64,000 nucleotides of DNA from Myxococcales bacterium (GTDB lineage Bacteria > Myxococcota_A > Polyangia > Polyangiales > Ga0077539). The notes under the pieces were generated by a model. The model had not been told where the DNA came from, ran no database searches, and saw only the letters and a list, made by a program, of their open reading frames with translations. The translations under genes were made by a program, and so were the position numbers. Shown here piece by piece: positions 8,647 through 16,796 of the stretch (position 1 is its first letter; each line of letters begins with the position of its first letter). Location of the stretch: assembly GCA_013298625.1 (NCBI GenBank), contig JAAFIF010000003.1, positions 144,796 to 208,795 of the forward strand, given 5' to 3'.

Positions 8647-9588
8647 TCAGGGCAGGGTGACAAACGTGCTGTGCCGCTCGCTGTGCGAGCGCATGTCGAG
8701 CGCGATCGTGGCGCCGCGAACGACTCCGTCGCCCCTCGCGGTCGAGTCCATCGAGCTCTCGCTCAGCACCGGTGGCGCATCGGGGCTTTGCACGGGCAAC
8801 AGCGAGCGCATGCGCATCTGCAGGTCCAGCGTCATCGACGTGAACCCCTCGGGAACCTGCCGAAGCCTGGCCCGCGCGACGGTGGCCTCTCCGCGCACGT
8901 CGAGCAGCGGCTGCCCTGGCTCGCGCTCGACGACGCCGAACAGCGTGACGGACGCGGTCATCCCGTCCGCGGGGATCTCCAGCGCGCCCTCGCCCATCTG
9001 TTGCCTGAGCGGCTCGATGTTGGCAGCCCACATCGCACCAACAGCGCGTGGCCGCGCGGTCCCGAAGACCGAGTCGTCGGTCTGCTGGCTCACCGTGAGG
9101 TTGATCACCGCCTCGAGCGCCTTGCGCACGGGCTCGCTGACGGCGACCCCCGCGACGGTGATGGTGGTCGCCGACGACTCCTCAGCGAGCGAGACCTCGA
9201 CCACGGTGCCTGGCTCGAGCGAAGCGGTCTGCTCCTGCCCTGCGGTGGCTTCGAACCGCTCGACCGTGTAGCGCAGCCGGGTGGGCTTCGAGACCTCGTT
9301 GAGCGCGAGCACCTCCGAGACTGCTTCGAGCGCGACGCGGGTGCTGCTCTCCTCCGCTGGCGAGTCGACGCCGTTGATCCTGCTCTGCCGGCGCTCGTTC
9401 GAGTGGCCGACGTGGACCTCGCGTCGACGCATCCCAACGCGAGCAGGGCGGTGCAGCGTGACGGTGTACGTGCGCTGGGAGGCGCCGCTCGATCCTGCGT
9501 TGCCCTGAGAATTCTCAGTCGAACCGCGACACGCCCCGAGGCCGACCCCGACGACGAGCGCTCCGAGCAAACGCGCTGTTGTGTTCAT
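8647..9588 (-). CDS. hypothetical lipoprotein
   Basis: 313 residues from the ATG at 9588. The N-terminus is a lipoprotein signal with the cleavage site LGAC near residue 20, followed by a Ser/Gly-rich linker. The rest is beta-rich with repeated YTVERFEA, VTLFGVVEREPG and MTLDLQMRM patterns; no family is recognised. It is divergent from the ribosomal block, with 316 nt between its ATG and rplV. Its stop is 10 nt from the stop of the membrane protein on the other strand. Confidence 0.75.
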   Translation of the reverse strand: MNTTARLLGALVVGVGLGACRGSTENSQGNAGSSGASQRTYTVTLHRPARVGMRRREVHVGHSNERRQSRINGVDSPAEESSTRVALEAVSEVLALNEVSKPTRLRYTVERFEATAGQEQTASLEPGTVVEVSLAEESSATTITVAGVAVSEPVRKALEAVINLTVSQQTDDSVFGTARPRAVGAMWAANIEPLRQQMGEGALEIPADGMTASVTLFGVVEREPGQPLLDVRGEATVARARLRQVPEGFTSMTLDLQMRMRSLLPVQSPDAPPVLSESSMDSTARGDGVVRGATIALDMRSHSERHSTFVTLP

Positions 9589-9904
9589 CGCGCGAAGATG
9601 GCACAGGAGACCGTCGCGGTGCGCACCGGTGAAACGCAGCGAAAACGACAATCGGTACGATTGTTCGCGGGTCTGCTTGACACCCCCATAACCCTCCGGT
9701 AAACACCGCGGCCCTCGCTGGTAACGCCAGTGAGAAAAGTGATTCAGTGGCTGCGGCAGCGCAAAAAGTGCTGCCGGACGCACTGGTGATCGAACGAGTG
9801 CCTCGCGCTAACGGGCGGAGGCTTCGATCGAGGCCCAGTGTGTCCCTCAGGCGGAACCGCTGATGGTCCCGAACGAAGAACTGTCCCGAGTAGAGAGCAC
9901 AGCG
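9589..9904 (+). promoter_or_regulatory. promoter and structured leader of the rplV operon
   Basis: This 316-nt non-coding gap holds TTGACA at 9677-9682, a 17-nt spacer and TAAACA at 9700-9705, a plausible housekeeping promoter reading right. The leader of about 190 nt contains a 7-bp hairpin (9754-9760 with 9770-9776, A-rich loop) inside an outer pairing CCAGTG (9727-9732) with CACTGG (9781-9786). A position directly before a ribosomal-protein operon suggests autogenous control; the binding protein is unknown. Confidence 0.55.
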
Positions 9905-10363
9905 ATGGCGATCGAAAGCAAGGCTGCGCTGCGGTTCGCACGGATCTCGCCCCGTAAGGCGCGCGTGATCGTGAACCTTGTCCGCGGCAAGAAGGTTTCG
10001 CAGGCGCTCGACGAGTTGGCCTTCACGCCGAAGTCCGGCGCGCCGATCGTGAAGAAGTTGATCGAGTCGGCCCTGAGCAATGCGAAGCAGGCGGACGGAT
10101 CGGTCAACGTGGACACGCTGTACGTGTCCACCGCGACGGTCGACAAGGGACCGAACCGCAACATGCGTCGTTGGCGTCCGCGGGCCCAGGGCCGCGCGAC
10201 GCCGATCGTGAAGGGCGTGAGCCACATCGCGCTCGTGTTGACGGACACGGCTCCGGCGCCGAGCGGTCGCAAGGCGTTCGTCGCCGACCGCCAGGCGAAG
10301 CGCGCGGCTGCGAAGGCCGCGAAGGGCACCCCCGCGAAGGCCGACGAAGCCAAGAGCGAGTGA
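9905..10363 (+). CDS. rplV: 50S ribosomal protein L22
   Basis: 152 residues. It lines the exit tunnel of the large subunit. FARISPRKARVIVNLVRGK near the start and a C-terminal RRWRPRAQGRATPI region with VLTD are the L22 hallmarks; an Ala/Lys-rich tail (about 25 residues) extends past the usual 110. The ATG at 9905 is preferred because it begins MAIESKAALRF; an upstream in-frame ATG adds an unlike-L22 extension. Here it is the first gene of the cluster, whereas it normally follows rpsS. Confidence 0.97.
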   Translation: MAIESKAALRFARISPRKARVIVNLVRGKKVSQALDELAFTPKSGAPIVKKLIESALSNAKQADGSVNVDTLYVSTATVDKGPNRNMRRWRPRAQGRATPIVKGVSHIALVLTDTAPAPSGRKAFVADRQAKRAAAKAAKGTPAKADEAKSE

Positions 10364-10412
10364 TCGCCGAGGGCGACCGAAACTTTTCTCAGATCGAAGA
10401 TAGAGAGAGACG

Positions 10413-11111
10413 ATGGGTCAGAAGGTTCATCCTCACGGGTTTCGCCTCGGCGTCATCAAGACGTGGAACTCGAAGTGGTTCGAGAGCAAGAACTACGCGT
10501 CTTGGCTCCACGAAGACCTCACGCTGAAGCGTGTGGTGAAGGAGCACCTGGCGAACGCGGGCATCGCGGGCGTCGAGATCGAGCGCGCTGCGGCCAAGGT
10601 CCGGATCATCATCTACACGGCTCGTCCGGGTATCGTGATCGGCAAGGGCGGCAAGGGCGTGGACGAGCTGAAGAAGGGCGACGGAAAGAAGTTCGCCGGT
10701 CTCTGCAAGTACACGAACGCCTCTCCGGACGACATCGTCATCGACGTGCAGGAGGTCCGCAAGCCGGACACCAACGCGCAGCTCGTGGCTGAGAGCGTCT
10801 GCATGCAGCTCGAGCGTCGCGTGGCCTTCCGCCGCGCGATGAAGAAGGCTGTCGGCGCGGCGATGAAGCTCGGCGCGCGTGGCATTCGTATCCGCTGCGC
10901 GGGTCGCTTGGGCGGCGCCGAAATGGCGCGCGTCGAAGTGTACCGCGAGGGACGCGTCCCGCTGCACACGCTGCGCGCGGACATCGAGTTTGGTCAGGCT
11001 GAAGCGCACACGACCTACGGGTCGATCGGCGCGAAGGTCTGGATCTGCAAGGGTGAAGTCCTCCCGCCGAAGAAGCGTCGCCCGGGCACTGCGCCCGCGA
11101 CCCGCGGCTGA
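10413..11111 (+). CDS. rpsC: 30S ribosomal protein S3
   Basis: 232 residues, the normal length. It binds 16S rRNA in the head of the small subunit and takes part in mRNA entry. The start [20 protein letters not shown] and the KH-domain loop [15 protein letters not shown] are diagnostic, as is [20 protein letters not shown]. It follows rplV after 49 nt, with a purine-rich AGAGAGA ribosome-binding site. Confidence 0.98.
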   Translation: MGQKVHPHGFRLGVIKTWNSKWFESKNYASWLHEDLTLKRVVKEHLANAGIAGVEIERAAAKVRIIIYTARPGIVIGKGGKGVDELKKGDGKKFAGLCKYTNASPDDIVIDVQEVRKPDTNAQLVAESVCMQLERRVAFRRAMKKAVGAAMKLGARGIRIRCAGRLGGAEMARVEVYREGRVPLHTLRADIEFGQAEAHTTYGSIGAKVWICKGEVLPPKKRRPGTAPATRG

Positions 11112-11142
11112 TGGGCCTTTAAGGAACTGACGGAGACAAGCC

Positions 11143-11562
11143 ATGCTTTCCCCGAAGAGGACGAAGTTTCGCAAAGCGATGAAGGGCAACATGAAGGGTG
11201 TTGCCTGGACGGGTTCGGACGTCTCGTTCGGAGATTTCGCGCTGCAAGCGACGGAGTCCGGCAAGGTGTCCGCCCGACAGATCGAAGCCGCTCGTATGGC
11301 GATTCAGCGCCACGTGAAGCGCGCGGGCAAGCTCTGGATCCGGATTTTTCCGGACAAGCCCATCACGAAGAAGCCCCTCGAGACCCGCATGGGTCACGGT
11401 AAGGGAGCGGTTGAAGAGTGGGTTGCCGTGATTCAGCCGGGCCGTGTGATGTACGAGCTCGGCGGACTCCCCGAGGACGTGGCGCGCGAGGCGTTTCGTC
11501 TCGCCGCGCACAAGCTCCCCGTGGGCGTGCGCATCTTGACCCGCGGCATCGAGTCTCTGTGA
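11143..11562 (+). CDS. rplP: 50S ribosomal protein L16
   Basis: 139 residues. It shapes the tRNA-binding region of the large subunit. It begins [15 protein letters not shown], contains [14 protein letters not shown] and [15 protein letters not shown], and ends with PVGVRILTR as in other L16 proteins. It lies in the conserved order rpsC-rplP-rpmC, with a GGAG-type site before its ATG. Confidence 0.98.
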   Translation: MLSPKRTKFRKAMKGNMKGVAWTGSDVSFGDFALQATESGKVSARQIEAARMAIQRHVKRAGKLWIRIFPDKPITKKPLETRMGHGKGAVEEWVAVIQPGRVMYELGGLPEDVAREAFRLAAHKLPVGVRILTRGIESL

Positions 11563-11575
11563 AGGATTGACGGAC

Positions 11576-11803
11576 ATGGCCAAGGCAGCGAACGCCGCAG
11601 ATCTTCGCGGCAAGACGGACGCCGAGCTCTCTGAGCAGCTGAAGACCGCGCAGAACGCGCTCTTCACCGCGCGCTTCGAGAACTTCACCAACAAGTTGGA
11701 TGACACGGCCAAGATGCGCCGACTCCGCCGTGAGATCGCGCAGCTCAAGACCGTGCAGGGCGAGCGCTCGCGCTCGGCCGTCGCGAAGAAGGCAGAGGGT
11801 TGA
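11576..11803 (+). CDS. rpmC: 50S ribosomal protein L29
   Basis: 75 residues, two long helices sitting near the tunnel exit. The core is DLRGKTDAELSEQLKTAQ and the LRREIAQLKTV motif. The ATG at 11576 is preferred: GAAGGA is 9 nt upstream, whereas the in-frame TTG at 11567 touches that site. A short basic tail follows the conserved core. The next gene begins 3 nt after the stop. Confidence 0.95.
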   Translation: MAKAANAADLRGKTDAELSEQLKTAQNALFTARFENFTNKLDDTAKMRRLRREIAQLKTVQGERSRSAVAKKAEG

Positions 11804-11806
11804 TCG

Positions 11807-12097
11807 ATGGCAACCGACAACAACACGAGCGCCACTGAGCGCTTCGGCGGAAAGCGCGTCCTCACGGGCCGCGTGAAGAGCGCGAAGATGGCCAAGACCG
11901 TGGTGGTCGAAGTCGTCCGCTCGGTCCGTCACCCGGTGTACGGCAAGTTCGTCCGCGTTCGTAAGCGCTACAAGGCTCACGACGAGAAGGGCCTGTATCG
12001 CGAGGGCGACATCGTCGAGATCCGCGAGCACAGCCCGATCTCGAAGGACAAGCACTTCGTCGTGATCCGCCTGGTCGAGCGACCGGCGGATACCTGA
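11807..12097 (+). CDS. rpsQ: 30S ribosomal protein S17
   Basis: 96 residues. It is a primary 16S rRNA-binding protein with an OB fold. [18 protein letters not shown] and the [12 protein letters not shown] motif identify it, with [18 protein letters not shown] near the end. A short Thr/Asn-rich N-terminus comes before the conserved part. It starts 3 nt after rpmC. Confidence 0.97.
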   Translation: MATDNNTSATERFGGKRVLTGRVKSAKMAKTVVVEVVRSVRHPVYGKFVRVRKRYKAHDEKGLYREGDIVEIREHSPISKDKHFVVIRLVERPADT

Positions 12098-12130
12098 TTC
12101 TTCTTCGAAAGCGATAGGAGTGCATTCACC

Positions 12131-12499
12131 ATGATCCAGATGCGTAGCATCCTCGACGTGGCCGACAATTCTGGCGCGCGTCGAGTCCAGTGCATCAAGG
12201 TGCTCGGCGGCTCGCGTCGTAAGTACGCCGGCCTCGGTGACGTGATCGTCGTCGCCGTCAAAGAAGCCTTGCCGAACATGAAGGTGAAGAAGGGACAGAC
12301 TGCGCGCGCTGTGGTGGTTCGCACCCGTCGCGAGTACCTTCGTCCCGACGGCTCGTACGTGAAGTTCGATGGAAACAGCGCTGTTCTCATCGACAAGGAA
12401 GGCGCCCCGATCGGGACGCGCATCTTCGGCCCGGTCGCGCGCGAGCTCCGTGGCAAGAACTTCATGAAGATCATCTCGCTCGCGCCGGAGGTCATCTAA
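12131..12499 (+). CDS. rplN: 50S ribosomal protein L14
   Basis: 122 residues, exactly the usual length. It contacts 23S rRNA and is the docking site of the silencing factor RsfS, whose gene is also in this window at 51347. [17 protein letters not shown], then [13 protein letters not shown] and [20 protein letters not shown] are near-universal L14 sequences. A GATAGGAG-like site precedes it. Confidence 0.98.
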   Translation: MIQMRSILDVADNSGARRVQCIKVLGGSRRKYAGLGDVIVVAVKEALPNMKVKKGQTARAVVVRTRREYLRPDGSYVKFDGNSAVLIDKEGAPIGTRIFGPVARELRGKNFMKIISLAPEVI

Positions 12500-12502
12500 T
12501 CC

Positions 12503-12844
12503 ATGGCGCTCGCAAGGATTCGTACTGGCGACACCGTCGTGGTGATCTCTGGTAAGGACAAAGGCAAGACGGGCAAAGTTCTTCGCATCTGGGCGGAGGA
12601 CGAGAAGGTGCTCGTCGAGAAGATCAACGTCGTCAAGAAGCACGCGAAGCCCACGCAGGTGAGCGAAGGCGGCATTGTCGAGCGCGAGGCTCCCCTGCAC
12701 ATCTCCAAGGTGATGCCGGTGGACCCCGAGACCGGCAAGGGAACGCGCGTGAAGACCCGCGTCGAGAGCGATGGCTCGAAGACGCGCGTCGCGGTGAAGT
12801 CCGGCAAGGACATCCCCGAGCCCAAGCGTGAGCGCTCTGCCTGA
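12503..12844 (+). CDS. rplX: 50S ribosomal protein L24
   Basis: 113 residues. It is an early assembly protein with a KOW motif ([20 protein letters not shown]). [12 protein letters not shown] and [20 protein letters not shown] complete the family pattern. A Lys/Arg-rich tail follows. It starts 3 nt after rplN and is separated from rplE by 95 nt that contain a small hairpin. Confidence 0.97.
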   Translation: MALARIRTGDTVVVISGKDKGKTGKVLRIWAEDEKVLVEKINVVKKHAKPTQVSEGGIVEREAPLHISKVMPVDPETGKGTRVKTRVESDGSKTRVAVKSGKDIPEPKRERSA

Positions 12845-12885
12845 GCGCCGTTGATCAACCACCCAGAACAATGAAACTCCCGCGG

Positions 12886-12911
12886 CCCTCACGGCGCTGA
12901 GCGCATGAGGG
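12886..12911 (+). promoter_or_regulatory. hairpin between rplX and rplE
   Basis: CCCTCA (12886-12891) pairs with TGAGGG (12906-12911), with a further GCG/CGC pairing inside. It lies 29 nt before rplE. In Escherichia coli the S8 autoregulatory site sits before rplE; the position matches, but I cannot show that the S8-binding features are present. Confidence 0.3.
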
Positions 12912-12939
12912 AAGAGTAAACCGGGAAGCGAGACGAACG

Positions 12940-13608
12940 ATGGCTGAGAACGAGAAGAAGCCGAAAGGCGCAGGCGCTCCGACGGGCGAAAAGAAGCCCA
13001 AGGGCAAGAAGGGTGGCGGCAAGGTCGAGCTGGCCAAGCCCACCACTTCGCTTGCTCAGGATCGCGTCGAGCCACGCGCGAAGAAGAAGTACGACAGCGA
13101 GGTGATCCCTGCGCTCATGCGTCAGTTCAACTACAAGAACAAGATGCAGGTGCCGCGGATCCTCAAGGTCACCGTCAACATGGGCTTGGGTGAAGCGACC
13201 CAGAACCAGAAGCTCATCGAGTCGGGCCTGCTCGAGGTCACCGCGCTCACCGGCCAGAAGCCGGTGGTGACGCGCGCTCGCAAGTCCATCGCAACGTTCA
13301 AGCTCCGCACCGGTCAGCCGATCGGCGTGATGGTCACGCTCCGTCGCGACCGCATGTGGGAGTTTCTCGACCGCCTCATCACCTTCGCGCTCCCGCGCGT
13401 TCGTGACTTCAAGGGTGTGAGCCCGAAGGCGTTCGACGGTCAGGGCAACTACACGCTCGGACTGAAAGAGCAGATCATCTTCCCCGAGATCGACTACGAC
13501 AAGGTCGACAAGATCAAGGGGTTGAACATCTCGATCGTGACGACGGCGAAGAACGATGAGGAAGGCCGGGCTTTGCTCCAGCACCTCGGGATGCCGTTTC
13601 GTCAGTGA
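12940..13608 (+). CDS. rplE: 50S ribosomal protein L5 with basic N-terminal extension
   Basis: 222 residues against about 180 usually. The L5 part begins near residue 45 and shows [32 protein letters not shown] and [20 protein letters not shown]. The first 40 or so residues are Lys/Gly/Pro-rich low complexity ([13 protein letters not shown]). L5 binds 5S rRNA. GGGAAGCGAG lies before the ATG. The extension starts in-frame at a well-placed ATG, so it is likely translated. Confidence 0.96.
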   Translation: MAENEKKPKGAGAPTGEKKPKGKKGGGKVELAKPTTSLAQDRVEPRAKKKYDSEVIPALMRQFNYKNKMQVPRILKVTVNMGLGEATQNQKLIESGLLEVTALTGQKPVVTRARKSIATFKLRTGQPIGVMVTLRRDRMWEFLDRLITFALPRVRDFKGVSPKAFDGQGNYTLGLKEQIIFPEIDYDKVDKIKGLNISIVTTAKNDEEGRALLQHLGMPFRQ

Positions 13609-13656
13609 GCTCAATGAGCCAGGTTTTTATCGGATAGAGACACCAGGGAGATCGTC

Positions 13657-13842
13657 GTGGCACGTGCCTGCAGTTTCGCAAAGCTGAACGACCCGCCGAA
13701 GTTTGCCGTGCGGCATCGCAATCGCTGCCGTCGGTGCGGCCGAGCGCGCGGCTACTATCGCAAGTTCGAGCTGTGCCGGCTTTGCCTGCGCGAGCTCGCC
13801 CTCAAGGGCGAGATCCCCGGCGTGATCAAGGCGAGCTGGTAA
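13657..13842 (+). CDS. rpsN: 30S ribosomal protein S14, zinc-binding type
   Basis: 61 residues, the short type Z form. Four cysteines (CRRC and CRLC) bind zinc; [20 protein letters not shown] and the ending IPGVIKASW are typical. The start is GTG at 13657, giving the expected [11 protein letters not shown]. It lies between rplE and rpsH as in most spc operons. Confidence 0.97.
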   Translation: MARACSFAKLNDPPKFAVRHRNRCRRCGRARGYYRKFELCRLCLRELALKGEIPGVIKASW

Positions 13843-13857
13843 GAGAGGGCTTTTGTC

Positions 13858-14256
13858 ATGCTGACCGATCCGATCGCAGACATGCTGGCAAGGATTCGCA
13901 ACGCGGTGATGGCTCGCCATGACCGGGTTGTGATCCCTGCCTCGAAGTTGAAGGGCACGATCGCCGACGTCCTCAAGAGTGAGGGCTACGTGGCGGACGT
14001 CGCACGTGACACGGAAGAGAGCGGACTCGAAGTGCTCTCGATCACCCTCAAGTACGGCAAGGACAAGTCTCCTGCCATCGAGGGTATCGAGCGCGTGTCG
14101 AAGCCGGGCCGCCGGGTGTATGTGCGTGCGCAGGACATTCCGAAGGTTCGCTCGGGGCTCGGCATCGCCGTGCTCTCGACCTCCCGCGGAATCATGAGCG
14201 ATCGTCAGGCGCGCAAGGTTGGCGTCGGTGGCGAGCTGCTCTGCCAGATCTGGTGA
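13858..14256 (+). CDS. rpsH: 30S ribosomal protein S8
   Basis: 132 residues, normal length. It is a primary 16S rRNA-binding protein and the repressor of the spc operon in enteric bacteria. MLTDPIADMLARIRNAVMA, IPASKLKGTIADVLKSEGYV and the C-terminal GIAVLSTSRGIMSDRQARK are diagnostic. It is followed by rplF 11 nt later. Confidence 0.98.
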   Translation: MLTDPIADMLARIRNAVMARHDRVVIPASKLKGTIADVLKSEGYVADVARDTEESGLEVLSITLKYGKDKSPAIEGIERVSKPGRRVYVRAQDIPKVRSGLGIAVLSTSRGIMSDRQARKVGVGGELLCQIW

Positions 14257-14267
14257 CGGAGACGACC

Positions 14268-14861
14268 ATGTCGAAGATTGGCAAGCGACCGATCGAACTG
14301 CCGAAGGGCGTGACCGTGACCGTCAAAGACGGCCAGGTCGAAATCAAGGGCGCCAAGGGCGTCTTGACGCGTCCCTTCCCCTCGTACCTCACCCTCGAAG
14401 TGAAGGGCACTGAAGTACAGCTTGGCATCAAGGCCGACGTTGCATCGTCGGACGCGACCAAGATGTACGGCACGGCTCGCGCTCACATCGCCAACGCGAT
14501 CAAGGGTGTCTCTTCGGGCTACAGCGCGAAGCTTCTTCTGCTCGGAACCGGCTACAAGGCCGAGCAGAAGGGACAGGTTTTGAACCTGTCTTTGGGCCTC
14601 TCGCACCAGGTCGTCTACACCTTGCCGGCGACGGTGAAGGTGAAGGAGATCAACCAGAAGGGCACCATGGCCGTCTCTGGCAAGAACGAGCAGGGCGTGA
14701 CGATCGAGCTCGAGTCGCACGACAAGGATGCGCTCGGACAGACGGTCGCCAACATCCAGAAGCACCGCAAGCCCGAGCCCTACAAGGGCAAGGGCGTGAA
14801 CGTCCTCGGCCAGACGATTATCCGCAAGGCGGGTAAGGCTGGCGGCAAGGGCGGCAAGTGA
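14268..14861 (+). CDS. rplF: 50S ribosomal protein L6
   Basis: 197 residues from the ATG at 14268, preferred over the in-frame GTG at 14253 because it gives MSKIGKRPIELPKGV and has GGAGAC upstream. The two-fold L6 repeat and the motif KHRKPEPYKGKGV near the C-terminus identify it. The tail is Gly/Lys-rich. It is followed by an unusual 224-nt spacer with a strong hairpin. Confidence 0.97.
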   Translation: MSKIGKRPIELPKGVTVTVKDGQVEIKGAKGVLTRPFPSYLTLEVKGTEVQLGIKADVASSDATKMYGTARAHIANAIKGVSSGYSAKLLLLGTGYKAEQKGQVLNLSLGLSHQVVYTLPATVKVKEINQKGTMAVSGKNEQGVTIELESHDKDALGQTVANIQKHRKPEPYKGKGVNVLGQTIIRKAGKAGGKGGK

Positions 14862-14865
14862 TGAA

Positions 14866-14914
14866 CCGAGCCCTGGTTGCAGCTTCGAGAGCGAAGCGGT
14901 AACTGGGGCTTCGG
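14866..14914 (+). promoter_or_regulatory. long stable hairpin in the rplF-rplR spacer
   Basis: The arm 14869-14887 pairs with 14892-14910 over 19 positions with one mismatch and three G-U wobbles, closing on the loop AGAG; CCGA/TCGG pairing with one bulge extends it to 14866-14914. No T-run follows, so it is not a normal intrinsic terminator. It begins 5 nt after the rplF stop. Likely roles are an RNase processing or stability point or a protein-binding site. Confidence 0.6.
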
Positions 14915-15085
14915 CGCATACAGAGCGAAGACAGTCCGCGCGAACGGCGGGCGGTGGAACACAACACGTCGCAGCGCGCAGAGGCCTCAGGTCAGACCTC
15001 GGACTCTCCCAGCGCAGCGACGGTTGCTTCTGCCGAACACCCACCGACCGAGCGAGAGTGTGCTTCGCGAAGGGAGAGTCGAACG

Positions 15086-15454
15086 ATGGGACAGCAGAAG
15101 AAAATCGAAGAGCGCTTCGAGCGTCGCGTGCGCCGCACGCGCGCCGGGCTTCACGGAACGGCGGAGCGTCCGCGTCTGAGCGTGTTTCGCTCGTCGCAGC
15201 ACATCTACGCGCAGGTGATCGACGACGACGCGGGCAAGACGCTCGCGACGATCAGCACCCTGAGCAAGGACGTGAAGGGCACCGCGACCGAGGCGAAGAA
15301 GACCGATGCCGCGAAGCTTGTGGGCAAGGCGATCGCCAAGCTCTGCAAGGACAAGGGCATCTCGAAGGTCGTCTTCGACCGCGGCGGCTACCAGTACCAC
15401 GGGCGCGTGAGCGCGCTGGCGGATGCGGCTCGTGAGGCCGGTCTCGAGTTCTGA
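15086..15454 (+). CDS. rplR: 50S ribosomal protein L18
   Basis: 122 residues. It binds 5S rRNA together with L5. [35 protein letters not shown] and [19 protein letters not shown] are standard. The ATG at 15086 has AAGGGAGAG upstream; the frame is open farther left but that part is unlike L18. Confidence 0.97.
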   Translation: MGQQKKIEERFERRVRRTRAGLHGTAERPRLSVFRSSQHIYAQVIDDDAGKTLATISTLSKDVKGTATEAKKTDAAKLVGKAIAKLCKDKGISKVVFDRGGYQYHGRVSALADAAREAGLEF

Positions 15455-15466
15455 GGAGAGCACACG

Positions 15467-15964
15467 ATGTCGATGGATGGCGAGCAGAATGAGCTCAAGG
15501 AGCGCGTGGTTCACATCAACCGCGTCGCGAAGGTCGTGAAGGGCGGACGCCGCTTCAGCTTCAGCGCGTTGGTGGTTGTGGGCGACGGCAACGGTCGCGT
15601 CGGTGTGGGCCTCGGCAAGGCGAACGAGGTTCCCGAGGCTATTCGCAAGGGAAACGAGCAGGCTCGCAAGAACTTGTTCGAGATCCCGCTCATCGGAAAG
15701 TCGATCCCTCACGACGTGATGGGTCACTTCGGAGCGGGCTACGTGATGCTTCGTCCGGCTGGCGCCGGAACGGGCGTCATCGCCGGCGGCGCCGTTCGCG
15801 CTGTCGTCGAGAGCGCTGGCATCGCGGACATCTTGTCGAAGTCCTACGGCTCGCGTAACCCGCACAACGCGGTGAAGGCGACGATCGCTGCGCTCAAGCA
15901 GCTCCGCAGCGCGGCGGCGACCGCGCACAAGCGTGGTCTTCGTCCCGAAGACCTGCACGGTTGA
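15467..15964 (+). CDS. rpsE: 30S ribosomal protein S5
   Basis: 165 residues. It helps proofreading and mRNA unwinding at the small-subunit entry. [36 protein letters not shown] and [16 protein letters not shown] are family signatures. An internal ATG at 15473 is an alternative start. It lies 12 nt after rplR. Confidence 0.98.
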   Translation: MSMDGEQNELKERVVHINRVAKVVKGGRRFSFSALVVVGDGNGRVGVGLGKANEVPEAIRKGNEQARKNLFEIPLIGKSIPHDVMGHFGAGYVMLRPAGAGTGVIAGGAVRAVVESAGIADILSKSYGSRNPHNAVKATIAALKQLRSAAATAHKRGLRPEDLHG

Positions 15965-15975
15965 TGGAGGTTGCG

Positions 15976-16167
15976 ATGACTAAGTCGAAGCTTCGCGTCA
16001 AGCAACTGCGTGGATTTGCCGGCAAGAAGCCGGAGCAAGTGAAGGTCCTCAAGGGGCTTGGCCTCCGTGGACCGCACACTGAAGTCGTGGTGGACAACAG
16101 CCCCGCGTTTCGCGGAATGGTGAAGAAGGTCCTCCACCTCGTGACTGTCGAGGAATGCGATGGCTGA
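15976..16167 (+). CDS. rpmD: 50S ribosomal protein L30
   Basis: 63 residues from the ATG at 15976, preferred because GGAGG ends 5 nt upstream and the product begins MTKSKLRVKQLRG. The L30 core LKGLGLRGPHTEVVVDNSPA follows. The end overlaps the start of rplO by 8 nt, which points to coupled translation. Confidence 0.95.
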   Translation: MTKSKLRVKQLRGFAGKKPEQVKVLKGLGLRGPHTEVVVDNSPAFRGMVKKVLHLVTVEECDG

Positions 16168-16645
16168 TTACTTGAGCAAGCTCCGCGCGCCCGCAGGCGC
16201 CAACACCAAGCCGCTCCGCAAGGGTCGCGGTCTGGGTTCGGGTCTCGGAAAGACCGCGGGTAAGGGCATGAAGGGCCAGAAGGCCCGCCACCCGGGTAAC
16301 TTCGGAAAGCTCGCGTTCCAAGGTGGACAGACGCCGATCCAGCGTCGTCTGCCGAAGCGCGGCTTCCGTCGTCCCTTCGTCGAAGCTGTCGCGACGGTCA
16401 ACGTCGCGCAGCTCGAGAACAAGTTCGACGCGGGCGCCACGGTCGACCTGACGCAGCTCATCGAGAAGGGCCTCGTCAAGGCGAAGTTCCTCAAGGTGAA
16501 GGTGCTCGGCGACGGTGAGCTCACCAAGAAGCTGGTCGTCAAGGTCAGCGCGGTGAGCGCCAGCGCCAAAGAAAAGATCGAAAAGGCCGGAGGCAGCGTC
16601 GAGTTGCCTGCGGCGAAGGAAGCCTCAGAGCCAAAGGCGGGTTGA
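16160..16645 (+). CDS. rplO: 50S ribosomal protein L15
   Basis: 161 residues. LRAPAGANTKPLRKGRGLGS and GMKGQKARHPGN form the glycine-rich N-terminal extension that threads through 23S rRNA; RRLPKRGF and the later VKVLGDGELTKKLVVK strand complete the family. It overlaps rpmD by 8 nt. Confidence 0.97.
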   Translation: MADYLSKLRAPAGANTKPLRKGRGLGSGLGKTAGKGMKGQKARHPGNFGKLAFQGGQTPIQRRLPKRGFRRPFVEAVATVNVAQLENKFDAGATVDLTQLIEKGLVKAKFLKVKVLGDGELTKKLVVKVSAVSASAKEKIEKAGGSVELPAAKEASEPKAG

Positions 16646-16696
16646 GCCACTAACGCTCGATCTTCGATCCAACGGGTCGCGTGTCAGGTCTCTCTT

Positions 16697-16736
16697 CTCT
16701 CTTCTGTGACGGGTTCGTCACAGCGGAGGAAGAGAG
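16697..16736 (+). promoter_or_regulatory. hairpin in the secY leader
   Basis: CTGTGACG (16704-16711) and CGTCACAG (16716-16723) form a perfect 8-bp stem over the loop GGTT; CTCTCTT (16697-16703) pairs with AAGAGAG (16730-16736) across a 6-nt bulge. Downstream a TATAAC at 16762-16767 could be a -10 element for an internal promoter, without an evident -35. Together they suggest that secY-adk has its own control point. Confidence 0.45.
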
Positions 16737-16796
16737 CTCTGTGCATGGCGGCCTGTTGGGCTATAACGCCCCCGACTCTCGCAGAAGGACGAACAG

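Noticed and set aside
9589..9904. Missing rpsS in the gap before rplV
   Set aside because: No frame in the gap gives S19 sequence, and the stretch holds a promoter and hairpins instead.
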